DNA of 53,091 nt from positions 2,775,020 to 2,828,110 of the forward strand of contig FN649740.1 in NCBI GenBank assembly GCA_000310025.1. The letters are read 5' to 3'. Of the stretch, positions 12,301 to 26,982 are shown in pieces (positions within the stretch are counted from its first letter, which is position 1; the number at the start of each line of letters is the position of its first letter). The DNA is from Ectocarpus siliculosus (taxonomy: Eukaryota; Sar; Phaeophyceae; Ectocarpales; Ectocarpaceae). The translations under genes were made by a program, and so were the position numbers. Below the pieces are notes generated by a model, which made no database searches, had not been told where the DNA came from, and worked only from the letters and a program-made list of their open reading frames with translations.

Positions 12301-12946
12301 GAAGGGATAATTTACAAGTAGCCTCCCCGTCGGTACCCTTTTTTTTTTTTTTGTCTTTCTGGCTGCATTGTTTGTGCGTGTGTGGGAGGTGATGCGCTGA
12401 GGTTGCAAGCGAGCGCGCGCGCCCCCCATGATGACGGAACCGAAGCTTCCGGGGACCAAAGCCTCCGGGTGGTAAAACGGGCGGGCGTACTGTAGCTGAT
12501 CCGGTGCGTCACTTGCTGGACGTGGGACACCGAGGTTACACGCGAGCGCCAACCATGATGACGGAACGAAAAGCGTCCGGGTGGTGAAAGGGGGCGCGTG
12601 CGGTCTCTGGTATCGTAGCTGATACAACACAGCGGAGCAGGTGTCTCGCCCTCGTCCGTGTCGTTGCCCGGGGATACAAGGAGACGGTTTTGTTTGGGAG
12701 GGGGGGCGTGTCACCCGTGCTCCGCATCCGTCAGTTTGGTTTACACCTCGCTCGGTGCATACTGTAGACGGTGTGTTTTGACCTCTATGCCTGGCTTGCC
12801 CTGTACATGTGAACATATTTTCGAGAGGAGCGCACAAGCAGCACCGCCGAGCCACGGCTGTGTTAAGTTTTCTTTTCTCTCTTTTCTTCTCATTCCTTTT
12901 TCGGCCCTCCGTCTCGCTTTACCCCCCCTCCCCCCCCCCCCGCCCC
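9374..12946. other. divergent intergenic region and 5' part of the eIF2 gamma gene
   Basis: This lies between the GT14 start (minus) and the first visible eIF2 gamma exon (plus), so it should hold both promoters and eIF2 gamma 5' exons and introns. I could not find an exon encoding the eIF2 gamma N terminus (ISRQATINIGTIGHVAHGK type). Frames of 60-270 codons here are low-complexity or arginine/proline-rich shadows. A frame from ATG at 10809 reads MSKNAALGTAVAVP..LSPEI, faintly like the residues before the G1 motif, but it has no donor in a usable place and is not claimed. Confidence 0.4.
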
Positions 12947-13046
12947 NNNNNNNNNNNNNNNNNNNNNNNNNNNNNNNNNNNNNNNNNNNNNNNNNNNNNN
13001 NNNNNNNNNNNNNNNNNNNNNNNNNNNNNNNNNNNNNNNNNNNNNN
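12947..13046. other. assembly gap (100 N)
   Basis: Exactly 100 N, the usual placeholder length for a gap of unknown size. It lies immediately upstream of the first visible eIF2 gamma exon and probably hides the exon(s) with the GTP-binding P-loop. Confidence 0.98.
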
Positions 13047-13452
13047 TTTACCCCGGGTTCCCCCTGTAAAGGGAAAAATTTTTTGGGGGGGGGGCCCCAA
13101 CCCCCCCCCCCGGCCCCCGGGGGGGTAAAATTTTTTTTTTTTTTTTTTTTTTCCATCCCTTTTTGGGCCCTCTTTTTTTTTTTCCCCCCCCCCCCCCCCC
13201 CCCCCCCCCTTTTTTTTAAAGTTTTTCCTTCCCTTCCCCCCCCCCCCTTTGGGAAAATTTGGAAATTTTAGCCCCGGGTCCCCTAATTCCTTTGGCCCCG
13301 GGGGTTTTCCCCCCCCCGGGGCCCCTCAAATTTGGTCCCTTGGGGCCCGGGGCCCCCGGCAATTTTCCCGGGGGGAAGGCAATTTTGGGGTTTCGGGGGG
13401 GTTTTTTCCCCGGGTGGGGTTTTGCCCCCCCCCCCCCCCCCCCCCCCCCCGC
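13047..13452. other. corrupted, homopolymer-stretched sequence
   Basis: Nearly every base is part of a run (CCCC, GGGG, TTTT, AAAA), a pattern typical of low-quality base calls beside a gap. Translations are poly-Pro/Gly in all frames. Normal sequence resumes at about 13453. Confidence 0.75.
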
Positions 13453-13579
13453 GGCTCCCGATGTCGCTAACGCCACCCTGTTGGTGTTTGACGTTGCTTT
13501 TGTGTTGTTGGTTTGATGTTTTCACCGCGGCTGCTTTGCTCGTGCTTTGAATGTTGCCCTTGCTGATGTGATGCGACAG

Positions 13580-16500
13580 ACTGTTCGCTTCAAGAATGAG
13601 CTGGAGCGTAACATCACCATCAAGCTGGGGTACGCGAACGCCAAGATCTTCAAGGCTGTCGAGGGAGCCGTGCCGGGGCCAGGAAACTTCAGGTAGTCTA
13701 GTCTACACCTTAATTGCCTCTCCGGGGTGTTCACAGATATATGTATATGAAGCAGCAGCAGCAGCAGCAGCAGCAGCAGGCGGGTCCGCGGCTGAAGTAT
13801 ACCAACCCTCTTGCTCACGGCTAGAGCTACAGCTGCTGCTGCTACAGCTGCTGCTTTGTGTGTGTGTGTAGACATGTGTACAAGACAAATCAAGGGTTAT
13901 ACATAAGCATCTAGGGCGCGGTGGGGGGCGCCGCAGAATGCCACCTCTGTGCGTACCCTAGCCAACGCATCATGTCTCGCCGTGTACCCGCCCATTTTTG
14001 TGACTACGTTTGAGACCGTACGCAATCGCCCTCTCTTGTGATCAGGTCGAAGGGGAGCCACCACGGTGACAGGTTTGAGGAGGACGGGAAGACGTGGGAG
14101 CTGCAGAGACACGTCTCCTTCGTGGACTGCCCGGGGCACGACATCCTCATGGCCACCATGCTTAACGGCGCGGCGGTAAGCGAGAGACACACTCTGCTGC
14201 TCCTGCTGCTGCCGCGTCTCTTTGCTCTATTTAGCTAGCCGAACACCCCAAACCTGTCTTGAGACATTCCCAGAAGCGGCTTTTCGACGATGTTTGAGAT
14301 ATTTCGAACAAGCCGGGAAAACATTTTTCTGTTGGTACCCACAAAGTTGAAATATGGTACCCTGGTGCGGTGGTTGCGGCGTACACATGTCGCCGTGTCC
14401 GTTATGAGTCTTCTTGGTGCCGTGCGCTTGTGTTGGCCTGCCGCTCATGTTACTTGGGGCAGTAGCAGCGTCGCGTCGCTGACGCCATGTTTGTGTGTTT
14501 CTCCTATACTTGTGTGTGTTCGCGGTATACGGTGAGGTCACTCTGCTCCCTGTCTGTTCTCCGCCGTACGTGCTCTCTACCCCTGGCTCGTTGATGGCGA
14601 AAATGACGTACCCGAACGCACACAGTCCGAGATTGCGTTTACGTTACGACCCACCACCCCCCTCGGAAACTCGACCATCAGGTGATGGACGCTGCGTTAC
14701 TTCTGGTAGCGGGGAACGAGACTTGTCCGCAGCCGCAGACTAGCGAGCACCTGGCCGCGGTGGAGATCATGCGGCTCCAAAACATCATAATCCTTCAAAA
14801 CAAGGTGCGTTTGTGTGTGTGTGTGTGCGTCTTTGTTATTTTTAGCATCGACCGCACCAGTCGGCTGTCCAATGACAATACGTCAGCCTCAGAGCGGTTG
14901 AAAACACGAAATGTGTGTGTGTAGAGGTTTTGTTGGAGCTGTCATGGGGCTGCTCACTCTTTGTCAAGAATTGCCGCTGACCTTATACCAACGCTAGTGT
15001 GCTGACTCTGGATTTAGGCGAATCAACGATAGTGATGACGTGTTTCGCATGTGGTAAGAACGAATGCTGGAGAAGTACATTCCGTTCCCCGTCAGCAAAT
15101 ATTGACATGCTGACTCTTCTAAACTTGAAAAAGAACATTGAACCAGAGAGAGAGAGGGTCGGCAGTCTGCGGCGACCGGTTGTACGTGAAACGCTTGTCG
15201 AGGAAGCTACTTTTGCGCGGCCAGCAGATGTGGTATAATAGTATGAGAAGAGAAACGACTAAAGACTGTAGAGGCAACCCTCGAAGAGATCATCCCGGCA
15301 TCTCTATGTCCCCTCTTTTTGCCGGTGCGAGCCTTTGTTTTTTCTGGAAGCAAGACGAAGGTGTGGGCGCACTAGCGGAAAGAAAGATTGCACGAGGGGA
15401 AGGCTTTCGATCTCCCTCCCCCCTAAACGCAGAGGACGGGGTCGACGTCGTCTGTACATAGGAGTCCCGTTTTTTATTTTATTTTACTTTTTGCCCCGTC
15501 TATCTCCCTCGTTTTGCTCACCGCACCCGTTTGTTTCGCTTCGAGAGAACCAAAAGAGCACGCAAGCAAGGCTAGTCAGCATACAACGAAAACGTGTAAA
15601 CACACGTTGGACGCAAGCAAGCAGAGGTATTTAAGACACCAAACGCACACAGAAACATCAAGACACACGTTGGGCGTAGGCAAGCATAGCTAGCCACCCC
15701 CACGACTACACGTGAAAAAAAAACACACACACACACACTTTGACGTCCATAGCGTGCGACGATTCTGTGTGCGTGCGTGCGTGCTTTCGCAGGTGGACCT
15801 GGTGAAGCACGACCAGGCGATGCTGCAGCACGAGCAGATCCGCAAGTTCGTCGCCGGCACGGTGGCGGACGACGCCCCCGTCATCCCCATCAGCGCGGTG
15901 CTCAAGTACAACATCGACGTGGTGTGCGAGTACATCAACTGCAAGATTCCCATCCCGGTGCGGGACTTCACGAGCGTGCCGCGGCTCATCATCATCCGAT
16001 CCTTCGACGTGAACAAGCCCGGCGAGGAGGTGGAGCACCTCAGGGGAGGTGCGTGCAATATGTGTGTTTGTGTGCGTCTTTTTTTTTTTTTTGCATCGAC
16101 CGGGCTAACTGGCTGGTCAATGAAAAGCCCGTCGGCCTTGTGCGTGTGCGTGTGTGTGTCTTTAGAGTACTTCGTACCGACCACCGCTAACCGGCTGGCC
16201 AATGAAAAGACGTCAGTCTTAAGTGCGGCTAAAAACAGAGAGCGTGTGTGCGTATGTCTTCAGTTGGCACCGACCGCACTAAATCGGCTGACCAATGAAA
16301 TAACGTCATGTCTTGTGGATCGGGGACAGAAAACGCAGCAAACAAAAGCCCCCAACAAGTTTCTGTGTGTTCTTGTGTCGTTTCAATCAGTGGGTGACTT
16401 TCTTTTGAGAGAGGCTCAATCCCAGTTGAATTCCATATTGTTGCCGCACTGCTGCCATTTCGGTTATTTTCTACTCCCATGACGTCCAGAATGAATGGGA

Positions 16501-19500
16501 TGACAATATTTACAATGTCGCCGATCTGGATGTTTGATGGGTCCTCGTCGTCGTTCCGTGATTTGCTACCGTATTTTCTACGGTACGGTATCCCCCTTGC
16601 CCTTGTTTTTCGTGTGTGTCAGGTGTGGCGGGTGGTTCGATCGTTCAGGGCGTGCTGCGGGTAGGGGATGAGATCGAGGTCCGCCCGGGCATCGTTACTA
16701 AAGATCCCGAGGGGAACGTTAGGGTACGTGTTACGCCACAAGACTACTTGCTGTCATTTCGTGAATAGTGTCGGTATTGATGCGGTCGCCGTTGTTGTTG
16801 TCGCTGATGTTCTTATCTTGGCAGAAACAGTATTTGTTGTTGTTGTCGTCTTGACATACAAACAACTTGTTGTTGCTGCTGTTGCTGTTGTTGTTATTTG
16901 GCATACCAATGTAGAACCATTTTTGTTGTTGTTGTTGTTGTCGTTGTCTTCACTGCATGTAGAAAGATTATCATGATGCCCTGCAAGTAATTTCGCTTTG
17001 AAATCGCGACCCCCGAGCCCCAAGGGCTAATAGAAATGAGGGGCCCGAGGAAGTCGCGTGCGCCGGCAGTAACTGTCGGCCAAGAAGGGGTGTAGAGTTC
17101 CCACCCACCCCCCCCCGAGGTTTCTCTCCATTGTTTTCCTCCTAGCGGTAAGGTATGTAAATGCACCGCGTGCCACATGAAGATACGCTCAACCTCCCAC
17201 AACACCCTCAGGCATCCGCTCGTGTTCTCATGTTTGTTCTCGTCTTTCCTGATTCAATCTATGTATTTCTTTCCGACCTCCCCGTGCGCTCGATGCGCGT
17301 GTTTATGATATATGGACACACTTCCGACCAACGACAACGACAACGGCGCCCACAGTGCGAGCCGATCTTCTCGAAGATCTTGTCGCTGTACGCGGAGCAG
17401 AACGACCTCAAGTTCGCGGTGCCCGGCGGGCTTATCGGAGTGGGAACCAGGGTGGACCCGACGCTCACGCGAGCGGACCGCCTGGTGGGGCAGGTGCTCG
17501 GGCTTAAGGGTAACCTACCGGACGTGTTCACGGAGGTAAGCGACGACGGAACTTGGGTGTTTTCGCCGCGAACGATGTGCTCAGAGTTGTGTGCGATTTT
17601 GTTCCAGAAAAGAGGAAACGGAGTCGTATGGACGTTCCACACACGCAATCGTTGGAAGGGAGTGCGGCAGGACTGTTTTTTTGGGCGTGTGCTTGGTAAC
17701 GGGTGGTGGTTTGATAGGGCCTAATTTTGAGTATTGAGAATTCGAACTTTCGGTTGTAGAAAATTTTTGCAGGGGAGTTGGGGTAGATCGGTAACGTATT
17801 ACGTGGGGTGGTGATACCGTTGTGGGTTCAATCACGGCGATGGCATGCGTTCATCTACAGCAACATGGATGTCTTTCCATCCCATGGTTCGAGCTACACC
17901 CCCACGGGGTAGACAGGTAGAGCCATCTTATCGATCTACGTATGTACAATGTGCCCCTTTTTTTCAACCCCGGCCCCCCCCATAGCCAAGAGAGGACGGC
18001 AGCAATACTGGGACATAGGAAGTGGGCTGAAAAGGCGGGAAGTTATATCGATAGGATAGATAGTTAGACTAGGGAAAACAGTGAGCCACCTTTGGCACAG
18101 TACGACGAAACAGTTGGCCATCGGTGATCGGTGCTGTGTGAACAATGCTCTGGAGGGTGCGTGGTCAAAGGTCAAGCCGGTAAGGCATGCAGAACATTAG
18201 AAAACGCCCCCCGCCCCCCTCCCGCTCTGAGCTCTCGCCCTCTCGAGGACGCGTGGTCAATGGTGTAACAGCTAAGGCATGCAAACATGAGTACCCCCCC
18301 CCCCTTCTGAACACTGGTCCATGCCGGTGATTTGTCCTTTCATTGCATCACGCCAGGTGGAGATCAGCTTCTACCTCCTCCGGCGTCTGTTGGGAGTTAA
18401 GACGCAGGAGGGCGGCAAGCAGGTGAATGAATGAATCCCACACGCAACAAAGCCTTCTGTTTGTTGTTAACAAAACGTCCTATTTGTTGTAACAAAGGAC
18501 GCTTGGCCTTGCGATTCGCGCTGACGATGAGCCCACCACCCACCACATCAATGTTGGTGACTCGATTCCTCTGTCTCTCTCTCTCTTATATCTCTCTGTC
18601 TCTGTCTCAGTGTATATCTTTACTATGACTGTCTATCCATCCATGCACATCGCGCCCTCTCTTGCTCCGGATGTATATATAGCCTTTTTTTCAAGCTTGC
18701 GTCTCTAGGACATGGACATCCACAGAGAAAGCACGCGCGACACTCGCGTTCCCGCTGACGTCCCCTGACTGCCTCCACAATACCCCAACGCGTCCTGTAG
18801 CCGGACGCACGCGACCGGATCACGGGTCCATCGCGTCAACCCCTTTCCCACCGCTGTACCGACTGCCGCAGATATGACAAGAAAGTCCTGGCGCCCATGA
18901 AATCACCCCAAGAATTATGACGTCACTCAAGATCAACATCTCACGCTGACACATGCATGAACACACATGCCCTATATACACGATTTTTCCCCCATGTTTT
19001 TTTTTTTTCGTTGGTTGCACGCCGAAACCGTAGACACATCAAACGCTCGCCAACAAACCCGTCAATGTTTTTTACGCTCGTGTGTTTAACGCTTGTGCAG
19101 GCCAAGGTGCAAAAGCTCCAGAGGCAGGAGATCTTGATGGTCAACATCGGATCCACGGCCTCGGGGGGCAAGGTGCTGGCGGTCAAGCAGGACCTGGCAA
19201 AGATTCTCCTGACGCAGCCGGTCTGCACCCAGGAAGGAGAGAAGATCGCGCTCTCGCGGCGTGTGGACAAGGTACGCATACATCTCTCTCTCTCTCTCTC
19301 TCTCTCTCTCACGCTACAGTAGTCTTGTGTCGTGCGCTTGTTTTTCGTTGACGCTGTCGTTGTTGAGTGTGCCACTGTCCCGTTGTGTTGGGTTTGGACG
19401 TTGTTTTTTTTGGGTGTTTCTGTTGAGTTTTCTCTTGTGATTTGAGTTATGTCTCTGTGTGTATCAAGGTTGTAGGTGTTCCACGTGCGGTGCTTCGCTG

Positions 19501-19699
19501 ACGTCATGTACCGGGCTTGCTGCAGCTTGTTCGGTTTCACCCTTGTCCTTCGATTTTTGATCCCATTTTGCCCCCCCCCCCTTCCCCTCGCGCGCTCTTT
19601 TTTTGTTTTGGCTACACACCGAAACAGCACTGGCGTCTGATTGGCTGGGGGCAGATCAGGCGGGGGAACAAGATCGAGATCCAGGAACCAGCAAAGTAG
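13580..19699 (+). CDS. EIF2S3: eukaryotic translation initiation factor 2 subunit gamma (5' end missing)
   Basis: GTPase subunit of eIF2, which brings initiator Met-tRNA to the 40S ribosome in the cytosol. Exons: 13580-13692, 14046-14175, 14682-14804, 15793-16048, 16623-16723, 17356-17535, 18357-18422, 19101-19271, 19628-19699. All phases agree, giving 403 residues to a TAG. The first visible residues ([20 protein letters not shown]) follow the G1/switch 1 region, so about 70 N-terminal residues with the P-loop are missing, probably in the gap at 12947-13452. G3 is [15 protein letters not shown]4 is QNKVDLVK (split by an intron between K and V), and G5 is [12 protein letters not shown]. Beta-barrel domains II and III follow ([52 protein letters not shown]). 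Oddity: the zinc-knuckle segment reads [11 protein letters not shown], with V, N and K where cysteines are expected. Introns at 14805 and 16049 start with the donor-linked repeat. Confidence 0.96.
13751..13780. repeat. (CAG)n microsatellite
   Basis: About ten GCA/CAG units in the eIF2 gamma intron 13693-14045. Confidence 0.9.
14805..14925 (+). repeat. donor-linked repeat, single unit at an eIF2 gamma splice donor
   Basis: The intron starts GTGCGTTTGTGTGTGTGTG directly after the exon codon AAG. A T-rich spacer (TTTGTTATTTTTA) and the core at 14845-14875 follow (GCATCGACCGCACCAG, then TCGGCTGTCCAATGAC). The tail is ACGTCAGCCTCAGAGCGG then TTGAAAACACG, and the unit ends in another TG run. The same order of blocks is seen at 16049, at 5843 (minus) and at 31025 (minus). 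Confidence 0.8.
16049..16320 (+). repeat. donor-linked repeat, three tandem units at an eIF2 gamma splice donor
   Basis: Donor GTGCGTGCAATATGTGTG opens the intron. Cores lie at about 16093-16123, 16175-16205 and 16266-16300, each beginning with GCATCGACC or a close variant and ending near CGGCTGACCAATGAAA. GTCAGTC-type tails and TG-rich tracts separate them. Unit length is roughly 80-95 bp. Confidence 0.8.
16790..16950. repeat. (GTT)n-rich intronic tract
   Basis: Several GTT/TTG runs (for example 16919-16943) in the eIF2 gamma intron 16724-17355. Not coding. Confidence 0.8.
18147..18200 (-). repeat. SINE-like repeat, family 2, copy D (diverged)
   Basis: On the minus strand it shares GCATGCCTTA, then TTTGACCACGC and a C/T-rich end with copy C. 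It lies about 90 bp from copy C in the eIF2 gamma intron 17536-18356 and is the most diverged member. Confidence 0.4.
18244..18304 (-). repeat. SINE-like repeat, family 2, copy C
   Basis: On the minus strand this reads a G run, GTACTCATGTTTGCATGCC, TTAGCTGTTACACCATTGAC and CACGCGTCC. It matches copy A (8099-8170) closely over GTTACACCATTG and GTACTCATGT, and copy B over GCATGCC. Confidence 0.55.
19283..19311. repeat. (TC)n microsatellite
   Basis: A run of TC dinucleotides immediately downstream of the donor of the eIF2 gamma exon 19101-19271. Confidence 0.9.
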
Positions 19700-21770
19700 A
19701 TCATCTAATTTAGGAATTTTGGGGTTTGCCGCATCTCGTTGGGGGCTACACGTGGCGGGGGGGGGGGGGGGGGGATTATATGCGGCGTAAATCGCCGGAG
19801 AAGAGAGGGTAAAGAGAGGACATACGTTGAGCATCGAGGCGGCAAACGGATCTTTGCAGAGCTTCGTTCTTATTCCGCCGCTTGTTTGTTTGTTCCCCTT
19901 TTTCTGCTCCGACATCTCGGACTCTTGCATTCGACTTGCCTGCTGCCATTATTTTGTTCCCACTCTGGTCGTTTCGGTCTCTCTCTCTCTCTTCTCTATG
20001 TCGCAGCGGAAGTTACGTCTCTTAGGCGAGAGTGTGTTTTCGTCCTGTCTGTCGGACCCCCCCCCCCCGTCTCGAGCGTGTGCGCGGGAGACTGACTGCA
20101 TACCCCTTTCTTCTTCGCTCACAAGCCAGAGTGTGTTCCGGTGGCAAATGCTCGATTTTGGCGTGCGTGGTGTTTCGGTGTACCCTGTTTGAGCGTGTTC
20201 CTCTCCGGTACCGTGACTTGTCGTCGGCGCTTGTTCTTGGAGCTCATGCGCGTAATCCGGGGTGGCGGGCATGTAGGTCCTCGAGCGCCTCGCGGGTTCC
20301 CCGACGACGTCTGGTGAGGGTGGGTATGTTGTGCCGCTTCGTGGGCTCTGCTGTCTGGTGGAAGTTAGTTTCGCCGCCTCTCTTCGGCCCAGTAGGAAAA
20401 GGTTTTCCAGGCGGCCGAGAGCGCGTTCGTGTCTAGATTCCGCGAAACGGAACATGCGGCGCGGCGGGTGGGTCTTCAGTTCATCTGGGCTCCCGCTCTG
20501 TTGTCGGGTTTACCCTCCTTAACAGAAAGAAGGGCGTTTTTTTTTTGGTTGCCTGTCATGTCCGTTCTGAATCGCTTGCAAATATCACAGTATCCGTTCT
20601 CTAGATCTCTCTTTTGCGATGAAACGGTGTTTTTTGGCCTTCCCTCGCTTGCTCGTTAGTCAATCTTGTTTGTCTTGTCTGATACTCGAGCGAGACTCGT
20701 GGCTTGGTTGAGCCGGGGGGGGGGGAATCACTCCTGGCGGCCATTTCAATAAAGTGACGTGGGTTTGTCCTCGTGGCTCGCTCATCATGCCCCATCTCGT
20801 GGATATGGGTCGTTCCCTCACGCGCGCTTTTGGTAATTGTGCAAGATTGCAGGAATCGGGTTGGGGCTCATAAAAAAACGACAACATCAAATACGACCAA
20901 TTACTGCTGTAGCACAAAACACACAAATATCGTTCGATACGCGGCAATTGCGACGACTCCTCTCCTCGCCCGCTTCATGGGCAAAATAGGTGCAACACAT
21001 GCAAGCTACCACAGCAGTATTCGCTTTTGTGCACTGAGACAGCCTTTCGGGACTACGGGCACCGGCAACAAGTGCACCGAGCAGTGGATGAACGCGGTAG
21101 CAGTCTCACGAGTATGTCCGTAACAAGTGCCATGGTGTCCCCACAACAGCTCTGAAAAAAGAAAAACTACATTCGATATCGCCAGACCCACTCTATAGAC
21201 AATCATCACACCTACGCCAGGACATGCACATAGACTACAAACACCGAGGCCGCCACGAGAAGAAGGGGAACGGAATACACAGCAGAGGGAAAACACTCCG
21301 AAAGCAGGGCCCAACAAACGTCGACGGTTCCTACCAGAGCTCGACCATTGATTCTTCCAAGGATGTTGGTGAAACTGCTCCCTCCCCCTTCACCAACGCC
21401 ACGTCCACACACTTCTACCGTGCCTCTTGACAAGCTAGCCCCCCTCAAGTCACCTTCAATCGATTCGCATCGTCGTGTATCATCATCATCTCATCTGACT
21501 TTGTCGCTCGGTTCCTCGTGCTATCCCATGTCACCGAGACAGAAACGTTGCCAAAACCTCACACAGCCCGAACAAGCAACAGGCCCTATAAATAAAACCT
21601 AAGATGACACACGAGACAACCATCACCCCCCCCCAAGCTTCAACACCAACACCATCACAATCATCTACAATAACAATCAACTTGATCGCCCCTTGCCGAA
21701 ATCTCCTCGCCCCCCCCCCCCAAAAAAAAAAAACGCTATCTACCCTCTAGCTCCCCCCCAAACATCAGTA
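19700..21770. other. convergent 3' region between eIF2 gamma and CSN8
   Basis: Two genes end here tail to tail (eIF2 gamma stop at 19697-19699, CSN8 stop at 21771-21773). The stretch should hold both 3' untranslated regions. A minus-strand frame of 168 codons at 19949-20455 has no family resemblance and no hydrophobic or domain pattern, so I read it as a shadow. AATAAA-like strings occur (for example 21592) but no polyadenylation site can be fixed. Confidence 0.5.
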
Positions 21771-25465
<3,695 letters not shown>

Positions 25466-25751
25466 CTCGAGACGATAGAGCGGTAGCGGGAGAGGATAAG
25501 AGAGCGGCAAGGCAACCGAGGAACGTCTGCAGCACACAGCGAAAATCTGGAAAATTGGCGAGGGGGCGACGCAGAATTAGTTGACAGTGCCGCGGGCTTT
25601 AGGGCTGCCAATCGAAGCGACTGCTGCATGAGACTCACCTCACCTCGGTGCTGGTCTGCACTTTGCGCGAAGCTCTTCTGCTTAGGGCGTGACTCACTCT
25701 ACCCCTACCTTATCGCCTCGCTCCTCAGCTGGACGGATTCTTGCTAGTACC
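25466..25751. promoter_or_regulatory. candidate bidirectional promoter, CSN8 / coiled-coil gene
   Basis: Only 286 bp separate the CSN8 ATG (minus) from the ATG of the 97-residue coiled-coil gene (plus). Both transcripts must start within or near it. I see no clear TATA box, so the call rests on geometry alone. Confidence 0.5.
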
Positions 25752-26982
25752 ATGGAATCCAAGATCAAGGTACATGTGACTTACAGGGTCTCTGTTTGCC
25801 GCTGTAGCGTTGATTGGTCTACTTTGTACCGCAAGCAGTGGTACCCTTGATACCTCGTCATGCAATATGCATGCCCTGTCACGTCAAGAGGGCAACATGA
25901 ATATCTACAGCGGAGAGGTAAACGGCAACAGCTGCAGTCCCTCGAGCTCAGCTTCATGGCAGTTCCGGTGGGTATTTTTCTCGTTGTTACCAGGTACTTC
26001 ACTATTTTCTCGGAAGACTTTTGAGTAGGCCATGTAATCGAAATACTATACGCGGTGTGATTTCTCCCTACTCATCCAATGTGCTCCCCGCCCTGCGCAC
26101 TACTGGCCTCGACACGACTACCTTTGAGCAGGAGATGACCGAACAGCTCTCCAAGCTCGAGGGGCTGGCAGGTGAGCTTGTACACTGCTGTTTTTTCATG
26201 AGCGGTTCTACACAAAAAGCGGTGCTTCGTACCAGTCTGCCTTGAACCTCGCTGGCGTGTACCGTAGGTTGCATAAGGCATCACACCCCCTTTGACCGAT
26301 TTTCAAAGCTTGCTTACTCCACGACGAAGAGGATGACGAGATTGAATTATACTTCGTTTTCGGAAAGCTCTCGACGAGACGGTTCCAACGCCGCCATTTT
26401 CTGCACCATCACTGCGTTTCCTGGCGAGATATCGACCTTCGCCAGATTGGTCCAGGGGGTGTGGTATCTCACGCAATGCAACCTACGGTAGACAGATGGA
26501 ACAACTCACGTGCTGGCTCCAGAGGGAGTCTGCATCCGACCGAGCACCTTGACGATGTGTCTTTCTCTTGTGTTTTACTCTTGGTTTGCATACACATTAC
26601 ACGACACACGACGCCGGTGTCTCGCGCGAATCGCCCCCGGGGGCGGGCATTTTACGCCGGCCTCCGAGATTAACGATGAGCACCATCCCTTGCGAACACA
26701 ACCCCTAAACAAAGCCCCCCTTTTCTCCGCTGGATGGAGAGAGCAGGCGGGAACGACGGGCACACTCTGCTGCAGCAGCACCAGAAGGAGATGCTCGCCA
26801 AGCTCCGGGAGATTCGCGCGGCCATGGCGACGGAGACAGGAGAGCTGGACTCGGTAAAGGAGGCCAATGCCGAGGTGGCCAAGCTGCGGGAAGTCATCAA
26901 GAGGAGAGACTACCGCATATTGCACCTCTCGAGGGCCTTGGAGGCGGGGGCGTCTTCTTCTGCTGACCCTACGTCGGCGTGA
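25752..26982 (+). CDS. small coiled-coil protein, 97 residues, function unknown
   Basis: Three exons: 25752-25769 (MESKIK), 26132-26171, 26747-26982. They join in phase to 97 residues ending in TGA. The first exon is only 18 bp and is supported by a clean GTACAT donor and by phase. The product is almost wholly helical: EMTEQLSKLEGLAG, then LLQQHQKEMLAKLREIRAAM, then ELDSVKEANAEVAKLREVIK and a conserved-looking C-terminal stretch RRDYRILHLSRALE, followed by a Ser/Ala tail. There is no signal peptide or membrane segment. The pattern of a long coiled coil ending in Y-R-I-x-H-L resembles small coiled-coil proteins in many eukaryotes, but I cannot name the family. It is divergent from CSN8 across 286 bp. 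Coding status is likely; the exact first exon is less sure. Confidence 0.65.

Noticed and set aside
12049-12855. 268-codon minus-strand frame
   Set aside because: Arg/Pro/Thr-rich, no family resemblance, no splice context; lies in what should be the eIF2 gamma 5' region.
19949-20455. 168-codon minus-strand frame downstream of eIF2 gamma
   Set aside because: No domain, skewed Arg/Thr/Glu composition, antisense to the probable 3' untranslated region.
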